Below, in pieces: positions 15,841-23,713 of a stretch of DNA of 64,000 nucleotides. Under the pieces are notes generated by a model. It ran no database searches and had not been told where the DNA came from. It saw nothing but the letters and a program-made list of their open reading frames with translations. Position 1 is the stretch's first letter; each line of letters opens with the position of its first letter. A program made the position numbers and the translations under genes. Source of the stretch: Croceibacterium aestuarii (lineage in GTDB: Bacteria; Pseudomonadota; Alphaproteobacteria; Sphingomonadales; Sphingomonadaceae); contig NZ_CP131039.1 of the NCBI RefSeq assembly GCF_030657335.1, positions 3,178,501 to 3,242,500 on the forward strand, written 5' to 3'.

Positions 15841-16701
15841 TTGGCCAACAGGCAAGGATTGTATGCGGCGCTCGACCGCTATTGCGGCGCCCTGCTGGCG
15901 CAGGACCACGCGCAGCTCGCCTGGGCGCCCGGCGCCCTGACCACCGAGAACAACGTCGCGCTCGAGCCGGGCGACGGGTTGTGGCAGACAGTGACCGGCA
16001 TCGGCCCCTACGACCTGCGCTTTGCCGACGAGAAATCCGGCCAGGTGGCGCTGTTCACCACCGTGAGCGAGAGCAGTGATACCTCCGCAGCCTGCATTCG
16101 CATCGGTTTGCGGGGCGATGCCGTTGCCGAAGTCGAGACGCTGGTCGTGCGGCAGAAGGATGAGGCGCTGGTCTTCCCCGACCCCAAATTCGAATCGAAG
16201 CCGATCATGGAAACGCCTGTGCCCGAGGGAGAGCGGGCCAGTCGCGCGGAAATGATCGCGCTGGCCGATGGCTACTTCTCGACCCTGCAACTCAACGACG
16301 GCACGATCCGCACGAAATTCCATCCCGGCTGCAACCGGATAGAGAACGGCGTGCAGACCACCAACAACCCGGACTTCTTCGTGCCCGTCGCGCACCTGTC
16401 GTGCGAGGAGCAGTTCGCGCAAGGCAACTATCGCTACGACGACCGGCTGCGCGGACGGCGCTTCCCGCTGGTCGACGAAGAACGCGGTATCGTCCTTGCC
16501 CACGGCTTCATCGACCACTGCGGCAAGCTCGGCGAATACGGGCTGACCGATGGGACCAAGGTGATCAGCCCGATCCGCCGACCGCACACGTTCTACCTGT
16601 CCGAAGCGTTCAAGATCAGGCAGGGTGCGATCGAACAGATCGAGGCGAACTTCATCACCGTGCCCTATCATATGCCCTCACCCTGGGATCGGCAGGCATG
16701 A
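15841..16701 (+). CDS. Double-NTF2-fold protein, paralogue 1 (cytoplasmic), 286 aa
   Basis: It consists of two tandem NTF2-like modules. Module 1 (about residues 1-130) contains LEPGDGLWQTVTGIGPYDL and QVALFTTVSES. Module 2 (about 135-286) contains IALADGYFSTLQLNDGTI, CNRIENGVQTTNNPDFF, CEEQFAQGNYRY and RRFPLVDEERGIVLAHGFID followed by HCG. The same layout and motifs occur at 23714-24697 and 43900-44781. I know related proteins only as uncharacterised (probably the DUF8021 group). TTG at 15841 is the only start with a good ribosome site (AAGGGGGAA). The stop overlaps the MFS start (ATGA), so enzyme and transporter are co-translated. No signal peptide. Confidence 0.75.
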   Translation: MANRQGLYAALDRYCGALLAQDHAQLAWAPGALTTENNVALEPGDGLWQTVTGIGPYDLRFADEKSGQVALFTTVSESSDTSAACIRIGLRGDAVAEVETLVVRQKDEALVFPDPKFESKPIMETPVPEGERASRAEMIALADGYFSTLQLNDGTIRTKFHPGCNRIENGVQTTNNPDFFVPVAHLSCEEQFAQGNYRYDDRLRGRRFPLVDEERGIVLAHGFIDHCGKLGEYGLTDGTKVISPIRRPHTFYLSEAFKIRQGAIEQIEANFITVPYHMPSPWDRQA

Positions 16702-17909
16702 CCGGCGCGAGGCGCGTGATCGCGCTGGTGCTGCTTGGCGGCGTCTTCGTGATGGAAGGCTACGACATCAACGCGATGGCGCTCGCCGTGCCGCGGCTCG
16801 ACGCTGCGCTGGGGCTGAAGGCGAGTTCGTTTGGCCTCGTGTTCACAGCCCTGCTGGTGGGGATCGGCATCAGCGGCGCGACGATCGCCCCGCTCGGCGA
16901 TCGCGTCGGCCGCCGCCCGCTGATCGTGTTCGGCTGCCTGGTCGTTGCGCTCGCGACCTTGGCAACGGCAGCCGCTACCTCGGTGACCGAGTTCTTTTTC
17001 CTGCGGCTGGTGACCGGTCTGGCCATGGGCGCGGCCCTGCCCAACGTGAGCGCGCTCTCGGCCGAGCTCGCCCCGCCTCGCCTGCGCGCGACGATCATGG
17101 CGGTCGTTTCCGCCGGCATCCCGCTCGGGCTCGCGGTGGCGGGCATCTTTGCGCCGCAGGTGATTGCGGTATCCGGTTGGCACGGCCTGTTCATCGTGCC
17201 GGGCCTGCTCGCCGCCGCGCTGGCGCTAGCGCTCGGCTACATTCTCGCGGCCGGGCCGCCGGAGGCCGATGCGAAGATACCGCCCAGCGCATCGAAAGTC
17301 CCGCAGTTCGAACTGTTTCGAGCTCCCTGGCTGCTTCCGTTCGCGGTCTTCGCCCTGCTGCTCTCGGTCAATGCCCTCAATCTCTATTACCTCAACTCCT
17401 GGCTGCCCACGGTCCTCCCGCTGGCCAATTTCTCGCTCGACGAGGCGGCCCGTATCTCCGGCGTCGTGCAGCTTGCCGGCATCGTCATCGGCATCGCCGC
17501 GAGCGTGGGCATCGACCGCTGGCGCCCGACACCGACCCTGATGGCCATGTTCGCGGCCATGGTCGCCGCCTTCGGCGTCATCGCCTTGAGCGGTTCGGAC
17601 ACCTCGCTGTGGACCTGGCTGTTGATGGTCGGCGTTGGCGGCTCTTCGGCGGGGGCGATGGTGCTTCCCGCGCTCTGCGCTTACCTGTTCTCGCCGCGTC
17701 AGCTGTCCTCGGCGATCGGAATGGGCGTGCTCGTGGCCCGCATCTCCGCCTTCATCGGCCCGTTGCTCGGCCAGTTCCTGATCGCCGCGAACGCCGGCCC
17801 GCATGCCTTCTTCCTTGTCGCCGCATTGCCGGCGGCGGTCTGTGTGATCGCCTGTCTGGCCCTGCCCGCTGCGCTGAAGGTCAGAAGCCGCATCGAGGCA
17901 ACGGTCTGA
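16698..17909 (+). CDS. MFS transporter, aromatic-acid symporter-like, 403 aa
   Basis: A 12-helix major-facilitator permease. Helix 1 carries MEGYDINAMALAVPRL, close to the D-G-Y-D signature of the aromatic acid:H+ symporter (AAHS) family. The loop 2-3 motif is PLGDRVGRRPLIVFG. A second half starting LFRAPWLLPFAVFALLLSVN completes the fold. It lies in the inner membrane and probably imports the substrate or an intermediate of the cluster. The start codon overlaps the double-NTF2 gene's stop, placing it under operator site 2. Convergent with, and directly abutting, the secreted protein at 17910. Confidence 0.88.
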   Translation: MTGARRVIALVLLGGVFVMEGYDINAMALAVPRLDAALGLKASSFGLVFTALLVGIGISGATIAPLGDRVGRRPLIVFGCLVVALATLATAAATSVTEFFFLRLVTGLAMGAALPNVSALSAELAPPRLRATIMAVVSAGIPLGLAVAGIFAPQVIAVSGWHGLFIVPGLLAAALALALGYILAAGPPEADAKIPPSASKVPQFELFRAPWLLPFAVFALLLSVNALNLYYLNSWLPTVLPLANFSLDEAARISGVVQLAGIVIGIAASVGIDRWRPTPTLMAMFAAMVAAFGVIALSGSDTSLWTWLLMVGVGGSSAGAMVLPALCAYLFSPRQLSSAIGMGVLVARISAFIGPLLGQFLIAANAGPHAFFLVAALPAAVCVIACLALPAALKVRSRIEATV

Positions 17910-18722
17910 TTATTTCCCGCCTTTTGCGGAGTCGTCGGTGTCCGGTCCGGCCAGGCCGCCCTCGATGCCCTTGATGGTGTACTGACCGTCGATCTGTTCG
18001 ACCCGGTTGTTCTGTTCGAGCGCGCCCTCGATCACGATGCGGTCGAGAATCTTGTGTTTCAGATAGTTGACGTGGACCACCCACGGCTTCGTCAGCGTTT
18101 CAGGATCGGTGATAACCGCGTCGAGTTCGAGCCGGTCGGGCGCGGTGAGGCGATAGGTCTCCTCAAATACCGCGTTATCCGACAGCGTGGCGGCGAGCTT
18201 GTTGAACTCGGGCGTGTAGTGCACCATCGTCGTCTCGGCTTTCAGCGTGTCGCCGTGCCAACAGCCGATCGAATCACCGTAGATCGTCGGCCAGCCGTCG
18301 GCATCGTGCCCGCGCCCGTCGGTGTAGATCACCCGGATGTCGCGGTATTCGCCCGTCATCGTCGTCTTGCCGCGGCCGATGGTGATCTCGAACGGGGTGG
18401 GCGCCGTCATCATGACCGGGAAGCCCCAGCCGCCCTGGTCGACCTTGTCGAGATCGATCTGCGCCTCCTTGAAGCGGCGGCGCCCTTCCTCATTCCACGG
18501 CGCGTCGAAGCCCTGGAATTTCGAATAGGGCCGGAACGATTCCTGGTCGGGTCGCGACCGGCCGTTGATGTCCGAAGAAAGGCCTTCCGCCATCCAGATG
18601 CCCTCCCAGCCGGCCAGCGCGGCCATATCCGCGGGGGCGCAGCTGCCCTTGTCGGATGCGAAGGCCGGAGCGGCGCCCGCCAGCAGGCCCACGACGAGGA
18701 CAGAGCCGCCAGCCGCCCTCAC
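17910..18722 (-). CDS. Secreted protein of unknown function with GDS-G-W-GDTL motif, 270 aa
   Basis: The N-terminus VRAAGGSVLVVGLLAGAAPAFA is a signal peptide, so the product is periplasmic. The core includes IWMAEGLSSDINGRS, YGDSIGCWHGDTLKAETTMV and VVHVNYLKHKILDRIVIEGA, ending in a charged tail. The motif Y-G-D-S-I-G-x-W-x-G-D-T-L-x-x-E-T-T also occurs, as GYSVGHWDGDSLVIETT, in the protein at 22539-23636, so the two are distant paralogues. GTG at 18722 overlaps the stop of the DUF6152 reading frame (GTGA). Function unknown; a small-molecule-binding beta-sandwich is possible. Confidence 0.75.
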   Translation of the reverse strand: MRAAGGSVLVVGLLAGAAPAFASDKGSCAPADMAALAGWEGIWMAEGLSSDINGRSRPDQESFRPYSKFQGFDAPWNEEGRRRFKEAQIDLDKVDQGGWGFPVMMTAPTPFEITIGRGKTTMTGEYRDIRVIYTDGRGHDADGWPTIYGDSIGCWHGDTLKAETTMVHYTPEFNKLAATLSDNAVFEETYRLTAPDRLELDAVITDPETLTKPWVVHVNYLKHKILDRIVIEGALEQNNRVEQIDGQYTIKGIEGGLAGPDTDDSAKGGK

Positions 18723-19093
18723 GTACGAATGCCGAGCGGCTTGCCGTCGAGCCGCGCGACGTCTTCCAATTCGCCCGCCTTGCCGCCGCTGCGCAGCGGG
18801 GCAATGGTCACCTTGATCTTGTCGCCCGGCTTGAGGGTGAACTTGCCCTAACCATTTTCCTTGAGCGAATGCGGCGGGCCCATCTCGACCGTCCAGTCCT
18901 CGGCCTCCCCCTTGGCATTGGTCACGGTCAGTTGGATGTAGCAGTGGGGATTGGTCCACTGGAATTCGCGCACCGCGCCGGTAATCTCGACATGCTTGTC
19001 GAGGTCGAACATCGCCCGGGAATGATGGGCCTGCGCCGCGCCCCCGGCGAGCGCCAGCAGGCCTGCGGCAAGGACATGTGTCTTGCGAAACAT
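18719..19093 (-). pseudogene. DUF6152-family secreted protein interrupted by an amber codon
   Basis: Residues 1-23 are a signal peptide (LAAGLLALAGGAAQA) followed by HHSRAMFDLDKHVEITGAVR and FQWTNPHCYIQLTV, the DUF6152 hallmarks. The frame stops at TAG (18850-18848) after SLKENG, then continues without a frame change as GKFTLKPGDKIKVTIAPLRS to a natural TGA at 18719. DUF6152 proteins usually have G-W-x-x-x-x-L-x-x-G-D here, so TAG replaces an expected TGG (Trp). Readthrough would give 124 residues; termination leaves 81. The downstream gene starts on the final TGA and may lose coupled translation. A sequencing error is possible. Confidence 0.75.
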
Positions 19094-19171
19094 ACAGCGT
19101 CTCCCTCGCCGATTCCCGCGCGACGATAGGCACTTGGTTCCAATCGTCAAATACTTGTGGTCGGCAGCTGA

Positions 19172-19600
19172 TCAGGGCCGGAAGTCGAGCCCTCCGGTCC
19201 GTTCGGAGAAACGCCAGCCGTCGGGCGTCAGCGCCAGCCGGTCGCGATACCAGCCGATCAGCGGGCTCGTGCCGTCCTGCACCGGGAGCCCGCCGTCGTC
19301 GGCCGCCTGGCCCATATACAGCACGATCGCGCTGAACGCGCGCGCGGTCGCCGGACCCTCGACGTCGACGACGACATTGGCGATGACGTGACGCTGCGCG
19401 CGGGGCGGGCGAGCCCGGAAGCTGGCGCGGATTGCTTCGCGCCCGTGCACCGGATCGCCCCCGCTGGGACGGCGAAAAACCGCGTCTTCGGTGTAGAGCG
19501 CGGCGCAGCCGTCCCAGTCGTGCGCGTCGTTGAGGTTGGCGTAGCGGTTGATCAGCCGCGTGCAGTCGGCCTCGATCGCGCGGCGTTCGTCGTCGGTCAT
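19172..19600 (-). CDS. SnoaL/NTF2-fold protein, 142 aa
   Basis: A single NTF2-like domain (SnoaL_4 type): DCTRLINRYANLNDAHDWDG, CAALYTEDAVFRRPSGGD, HGREAIRASFRARPPR and RHVIANVVVDVEG, ending WYRDRLALTPDGWRFSER. It is cytoplasmic, without a signal peptide. Related proteins include ring-hydroxylase small subunits and cofactor-independent lyases; no matching large subunit is present. It is first in a minus-strand group with the DUF6152 pseudogene and the 270-aa secreted protein, and divergent from the TetR gene. Confidence 0.8.
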   Translation of the reverse strand: MTDDERRAIEADCTRLINRYANLNDAHDWDGCAALYTEDAVFRRPSGGDPVHGREAIRASFRARPPRAQRHVIANVVVDVEGPATARAFSAIVLYMGQAADDGGLPVQDGTSPLIGWYRDRLALTPDGWRFSERTGGLDFRP

Positions 19601-19749
19601 GGTCGCTCGGTCTCTGCCTCCCTCGTTGTCCGCCTAAGACGCCCGGACGGCCGGGCGCCATGGCCGACCCTGCCACCGCGAGGCCGCGAGCGCCAGAATT
19701 CCGGTGCGGGAAAATTTGGCATCGCCGATTTCACGGTTAATACGAAAGC

Positions 19750-20286
19750 ATGAAGCTCGATTGCGATACGATCGTCCGCGAGGCGGTGGCGGTGATGTGC
19801 GAGGACGGCCTCGCCGAAGTCAGCCTGCGCAAGATCGCGGCGCGCTTCGATGCGACTGCCCCCGCGCTGAAGCGGCATGTCGGCGACAAGGGCAGCCTGC
19901 TGGCGCTGATGAGCCACCGGCTGTTTCACGATGCACTCGACCAGATCCCCGCGGGGCTCAAGGGGCGCGACTGGCTGGAGGCCTTCGGCATGACCCTCTG
20001 GCGCATGCAGCGCTCGACCCCCGACGTGCTCGCGCTGATCGGGGCGCGGCCTCCGGTCGCGGCGCTCGATTCCGAGATGCGCGTCCGCTTCCACAAGCTG
20101 CTCGACGAAGCCGGGATCGGCGACGAGCGAGGGCTGCAGGCGCAGCGTTCTATCCAGGCGCTGGTGCTCGGCTGGAACAGTTTCGCGACGACCGGCAGCG
20201 GGCCGGCCAGGGCCAGGGGGCTGGCCGATATCGACACAGCATTCCACACCGGCCTTTCCGCGCTGATCAAGGGTTTCGGCTACTAG
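19750..20286 (+). CDS. TetR-family transcriptional regulator, 178 aa
   Basis: The N-terminal helix-turn-helix is clear: IVREAVAVMCEDGLAEVSLR, then KIAARFDATAPALKRHVGDK and GSLLALMSHRLF. The C-terminal ligand-binding part is alpha-helical. The recognition region differs from most TetR proteins in having LKRHVGDK in place of the usual YHHFKNK pattern. The palindromic operators in this cluster fit a TetR dimer. Its stop codon lies in a 14-bp tandem repeat shared with the convergent MarR gene. Confidence 0.88.
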   Translation: MKLDCDTIVREAVAVMCEDGLAEVSLRKIAARFDATAPALKRHVGDKGSLLALMSHRLFHDALDQIPAGLKGRDWLEAFGMTLWRMQRSTPDVLALIGARPPVAALDSEMRVRFHKLLDEAGIGDERGLQAQRSIQALVLGWNSFATTGSGPARARGLADIDTAFHTGLSALIKGFGY

Positions 20287-20310
20287 GTTTCGGCTACTAG
20301 GTTTCGGCTA
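20273..20310 (+). repeat. 14-bp tandem repeat spanning two stop codons
   Basis: GTTTCGGCTACTAG occurs at 20273-20286 and 20287-20300, with a third partial copy at 20301-20310. Copy 1 encodes the C-terminus GFGY and TAG stop of TetR. The partial copy supplies the stop of the convergent MarR gene (CTA, complement of TAG, at 20308-20310). It looks like a recent slippage duplication. Confidence 0.85.
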
Positions 20311-20835
20311 CGCGTCGCCGTCGGGCTTGGTTTCCTCTATGAACTGCGAACGCCCTTCCGCATCGGTCGCCTCGAGCCGGGCGATGAGCTTGCCGAGGAT
20401 CGCGTCGAGCGTCTCGAGGTCCTGATCCGCCATGCCGCGCAGCAGGTAGTCCGCCACGGCCTGGGTGTGCGGCAGCATCAGATCGTAAAGCCGCTCCCCC
20501 TCGCTCGTCAGGCGCAGGACTTTGCGCCGGCGATTGGCCGGATCGGTCTCGACGGTAATGCGGCCGTGGCGCTCGAGTGTGCCGACCGCGCGGCTCACGC
20601 TCATCGCGTTGACCCCGGTATGCTCGGCCAGCTCGTGGCTCGCGCTGGCGCCGAGACGGCCGATCGCCATGAGCAGGCGAAATTCGTTGAGGCTGATAGC
20701 ATAGCGGTGGGCAAGGTGCGTCGAAAACGGCGCCATCAACCGATTGTTGAGCTTGAGCAGCCTGTGCAGCGTTCCCACCCGACCGTCCGGTTCGCTCACG
20801 GTCAGCCGCCGCTTGTCGCTATCCGCCTCAGCCAA
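20308..20835 (-). CDS. MarR-family transcriptional regulator, 175 aa
   Basis: A winged-helix regulator: FSTHLAHRYAISLNEFRLLM, then LGASASHELAEHTGVNAMSV, SRAVGTLERHGRITVETDPA and NRRRKVLRLTSEGERLYD, the recognition helix and DxRxxR-type wing of MarR. Such dimers usually repress divergent catabolic operons and release on binding a phenolic ligand. It is divergent from the stilbene-dioxygenase-like gene, with operator site 3 in the 100-bp spacer, a layout typical of autoregulation. It is a strong candidate for the regulator of the TAAC-N4-GTTA sites, though the TetR protein next door is an alternative. Confidence 0.9.
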   Translation of the reverse strand: MAEADSDKRRLTVSEPDGRVGTLHRLLKLNNRLMAPFSTHLAHRYAISLNEFRLLMAIGRLGASASHELAEHTGVNAMSVSRAVGTLERHGRITVETDPANRRRKVLRLTSEGERLYDLMLPHTQAVADYLLRGMADQDLETLDAILGKLIARLEATDAEGRSQFIEETKPDGDA

Positions 20836-20885
20836 AGCCCACCCCCATTTTGCGCGCCGTCAATGCCGGAGCTTTGCTCGGACTG

Positions 20886-20897
20886 TAACAGGCGTTA
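20886..20897. promoter_or_regulatory. Operator site 3, TAAC-AGGC-GTTA
   Basis: With its flanks it reads GTAACAGGCGTTAC, the most extended inverted repeat of the set. It lies between the divergent MarR gene (start 20835) and the carotenoid-oxygenase gene (start 20936). Confidence 0.62.
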
Positions 20898-20935
20898 CGG
20901 TCCTTAGCCAAGAATCATTGGGAGAGTTATCAGCC

Positions 20936-22426
20936 ATGGCCGCAGATCCGCAGACGATCCATTTCATCGGCAGCAACACCCCGCGCCGCACGGAGATTTC
21001 CAAGCGCAACCTCGCCGTCGAGGGTGAGATCCCCGCGGAGATCGAGGGCGCCTTCTTCCGCGCGGTTCCCGATAACGCCCATGCGCCGATGTTCGAAGAC
21101 GACATCGCGCTCAATCACGACGGGATGGTGGCGCGGTTCAATTTCGACCGCGGGGCCGTCGATTTCGATATCAAGTATGTCGAAACCGAACGCTATCTCG
21201 CCGAAAAGGAAGCGCGCCGGGCGCTGTTCGGGCGCTATCGCAACCCCTTCACGGACGATCCGAGCGTCGAAGGCAAGGACCGCACGGTCGCCAACACCAC
21301 TCCGGTGTTCCACGCCGGCCGCCTGCTGATGACCAAGGAAGACGGGCTCGGCTACGAGATCAACCCGCACACGCTCGAGACCGTCGGCCGCTGGGACTAC
21401 GGCGGCAAGCTCCGCTCCGAAACGTTCACCGCGCATCCGCGGATCGATCCGGTCACCGGGGAACTGTTCTTCTTCGGCTACGAGGCCGGCGGACTGTGCA
21501 GCCTCGACGTGGCCTATTGCATCGCCGACGAGGACGGCAACCTCGTGTCGGAGCAGTGGTTCGAGCAGCCCTATTGCTCGACCATCCACGATTTCGTCAT
21601 CACCGAGAACTACGCCGTCTTCCCGATCTTCCCGACGCTGGCCGATCTCGACCGGCTCAAGGGCGGCGGGGCGCACTGGGCTCACCGCCAGGACCTGCCG
21701 AGTTACGTGGGCATCATGAAGCGCTATGGCGACGTCAAGGACATCCAGTGGATCGAGGGGCCGGTCGGCGTTTCGTGCTTCCACGAGGTCAACGCCTACG
21801 AGGACGGAGATCTGGTCCACATCGACCTTTGCCTGACCGACACCAACGCCTTCTCGTTCATGCGCGAGGCCGGCGGCATCCAGCGCGACCAGCAGGACAT
21901 TCACGGGGCGGTGACCCGCTGGACCATCGACATGAGCAAGGACCGGCCGGCGCTCGAGACCAAGGAAATCGGCCCCCCGGGGGACCTGTGCCGTCTCGCC
22001 GACGCCGACCAGGGGCGGCCCTACAACCGCTGCTGGTACCTGACCATGAACCCCGAGGGCGGCCCGCCTATGCCCGGCGGCCCGGTGGGCGCCAACTTCA
22101 ACGCGCTGATCCGCTTCGAGCCGGGTAACGGCCGCGTCACCCTGATGGGCGTGCCCCCGGGGGCGGCGATCAGCGAGCCGGCGCACGTCCCCTCGTCCGA
22201 AACCGGCCACGGCGGCTGGGTGATGAGCGTGGTCGATATTCCGGTCAACCCCGACCCGGCGCAGCAGGTCCCCGGCGAATACCTTTCCGAGCTGTGGATC
22301 ATGGAGGCCGACAATGTCGAGGCCGGCCCCATTGCCAAGGTCAAGACCGGCCTGCCGCTGCGCAGCCAGGTTCACGGGACGTGGGTGTCGCGCGCCAAGC
22401 TCGACAACTCGGTTCTCAAGGGCTGA
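20936..22426 (+). CDS. Lignostilbene-dioxygenase-like carotenoid cleavage oxygenase, 496 aa
   Basis: A non-heme Fe(II) dioxygenase of the carotenoid-cleavage family that splits a C=C bond into two aldehydes. The four iron-binding histidines are visible at about 167 (TAHPRIDP), 218 (STIHDFVIT), 283 (CFHEVNAYED) and 480 (QVHGTWV). Tyr101 (GRYRNPF) and Lys134 (MTKEDG) fall at the positions known in stilbene-cleaving members (NOV1/LSD type) to bind the 4-hydroxyl of a hydroxystilbene. This favours a lignostilbene, resveratrol or isoeugenol-type substrate over a carotenoid. ATG at 20936 follows GGGAGAG. It is divergent from marR. Confidence 0.88.
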   Translation: MAADPQTIHFIGSNTPRRTEISKRNLAVEGEIPAEIEGAFFRAVPDNAHAPMFEDDIALNHDGMVARFNFDRGAVDFDIKYVETERYLAEKEARRALFGRYRNPFTDDPSVEGKDRTVANTTPVFHAGRLLMTKEDGLGYEINPHTLETVGRWDYGGKLRSETFTAHPRIDPVTGELFFFGYEAGGLCSLDVAYCIADEDGNLVSEQWFEQPYCSTIHDFVITENYAVFPIFPTLADLDRLKGGGAHWAHRQDLPSYVGIMKRYGDVKDIQWIEGPVGVSCFHEVNAYEDGDLVHIDLCLTDTNAFSFMREAGGIQRDQQDIHGAVTRWTIDMSKDRPALETKEIGPPGDLCRLADADQGRPYNRCWYLTMNPEGGPPMPGGPVGANFNALIRFEPGNGRVTLMGVPPGAAISEPAHVPSSETGHGGWVMSVVDIPVNPDPAQQVPGEYLSELWIMEADNVEAGPIAKVKTGLPLRSQVHGTWVSRAKLDNSVLKG

Positions 22427-22434
22427 ACGCCCTA

Positions 22435-22463
22435 TCCTCCCTGCGAGCCGTTCGCAGGGAGGA
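22435..22463. other. Perfect 12-bp intercistronic hairpin
   Basis: TCCTCCCTGCGA pairs with TCGCAGGGAGGA around the loop GCCGT, starting 8 nt after the dioxygenase stop. No T-run follows on the + strand, so it is more likely an mRNA-stability or processing hairpin than a strong intrinsic terminator. Confidence 0.6.
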
Positions 22464-22538
22464 TCGCAGCGGACCGAATCAACGACGTTGCATCCCCCCG
22501 CGAGCAGTGCATACTTGCCGCGAAGAAGGGGGAGAGTG

Positions 22539-23636
22539 ATGACGAGTCTGCGTTTCCTGGGAACCGCCCTGGCAGCGGCCCTGCTGCTGCCCGCCACGCC
22601 CGTGGCCGCCGAGGATGCACCCGCCGCTGCCGCCGTGCCCGACGAGCCGGGCCTCAAGGCGCCGCCGGGATGGAAAGCGCCGCGCACGGAGTGGGGCGAT
22701 CCCGACCTGACGGGCAAGTGGCCGATCGACAACCTGAGCGGAACGCCCGCACAGCGGCCGCCGCAGCTCGGCACCAAGGCGTGGCTGACCGACGAGGAAT
22801 ATGCCGCGGCGCTGAAGGCTGCCGACGACCAGCTCAAGCTCTACAACATGGAGGTCAAGGCCAACCGGATGGGGATCGGCCACTGGACCGAGCGCGGGAC
22901 GCCGATGCGGCAGACCTCGCTGATCATGGAGCCGGCCGACGGACGGATCCCGCCCCCGACCCCGCTCGGGCTCGAAAAGTCGAAAGACACGAAGAGCAGC
23001 TGGAGCGAGGACACCTTTATCTGGGTCACCGATTTCAGTCCCTACGACCGGTGCATCGCCCGCGGCCTGCCCGGGGCGATGACACCCGGCGCCTACAATT
23101 CGGGGATCGAGGTCTGGCAGTCGCCCGGCTACGCGGTGATCCGGCTCGAGATGATCCACGACGCGCGGATTATCCCGCTGACCGGCAAAGGCCCGCCGCC
23201 GGCGCCGGTGAAGAGCTGGATGGGCTATTCGGTCGGCCACTGGGACGGCGACTCGCTGGTCATCGAAACGACCAACTTCATCCCCGGCCAACCGATCGGC
23301 GGCAGCGGAGTGGGCGGACGGGCGATCCCCAACAGCGACCAGATGAAGATCGTCGAGAAGCTGACCCCGACCGGGCCCGATCACATCCACTACGAAGCCT
23401 GGGTCAGCGATCCACTGATGCTCACCGCGCCGTTCAAGTACGACTTCCCGTGGACCCGCAACCCCGACTACGTGCAGTACGAATACGCCTGCATCGAGGG
23501 CAACGAGCAGACCCGCGGCTATATCGAGGGCACCAGCCCGTTCCTGGCGGCCAAACGCGCGGAGCGCGCCGAAATGCGCGATGCCGGCGAAATCATGCAC
23601 CCGGAGGACGCCGTCACGCTGTCGCTGAAAAAATGA
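22539..23636 (+). CDS. Secreted protein of unknown function, 365 aa
   Basis: Signal peptide at residues 1-24 (LGTALAAALLLPATPVAA). The mature protein shows WGDPDLTGKWPIDNLSGTPA near its start, a pattern common in uncharacterised periplasmic proteins of aromatic and steroid degraders, then WVTDFSPYDRCIARGLPGAM, VWQSPGYAVIRLEMIHDARI and WMGYSVGHWDGDSLVIETTN. The last motif is shared with the 270-aa protein at 17910-18722. ATG at 22539 follows GGGGGAGAG. It comes 112 bp after the stilbene-dioxygenase-like gene and before the secreted double-NTF2 gene, probably in one transcript. No function is known to me. Confidence 0.75.
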   Translation: MTSLRFLGTALAAALLLPATPVAAEDAPAAAAVPDEPGLKAPPGWKAPRTEWGDPDLTGKWPIDNLSGTPAQRPPQLGTKAWLTDEEYAAALKAADDQLKLYNMEVKANRMGIGHWTERGTPMRQTSLIMEPADGRIPPPTPLGLEKSKDTKSSWSEDTFIWVTDFSPYDRCIARGLPGAMTPGAYNSGIEVWQSPGYAVIRLEMIHDARIIPLTGKGPPPAPVKSWMGYSVGHWDGDSLVIETTNFIPGQPIGGSGVGGRAIPNSDQMKIVEKLTPTGPDHIHYEAWVSDPLMLTAPFKYDFPWTRNPDYVQYEYACIEGNEQTRGYIEGTSPFLAAKRAERAEMRDAGEIMHPEDAVTLSLKK

Positions 23637-23713
23637 GAATCGGCAGACCCTGACGCAACGCGGGGAGGACCATTTTCGGACTCGTCCCGCCCAGGAAAAC
23701 CGGAGAACCTTGC

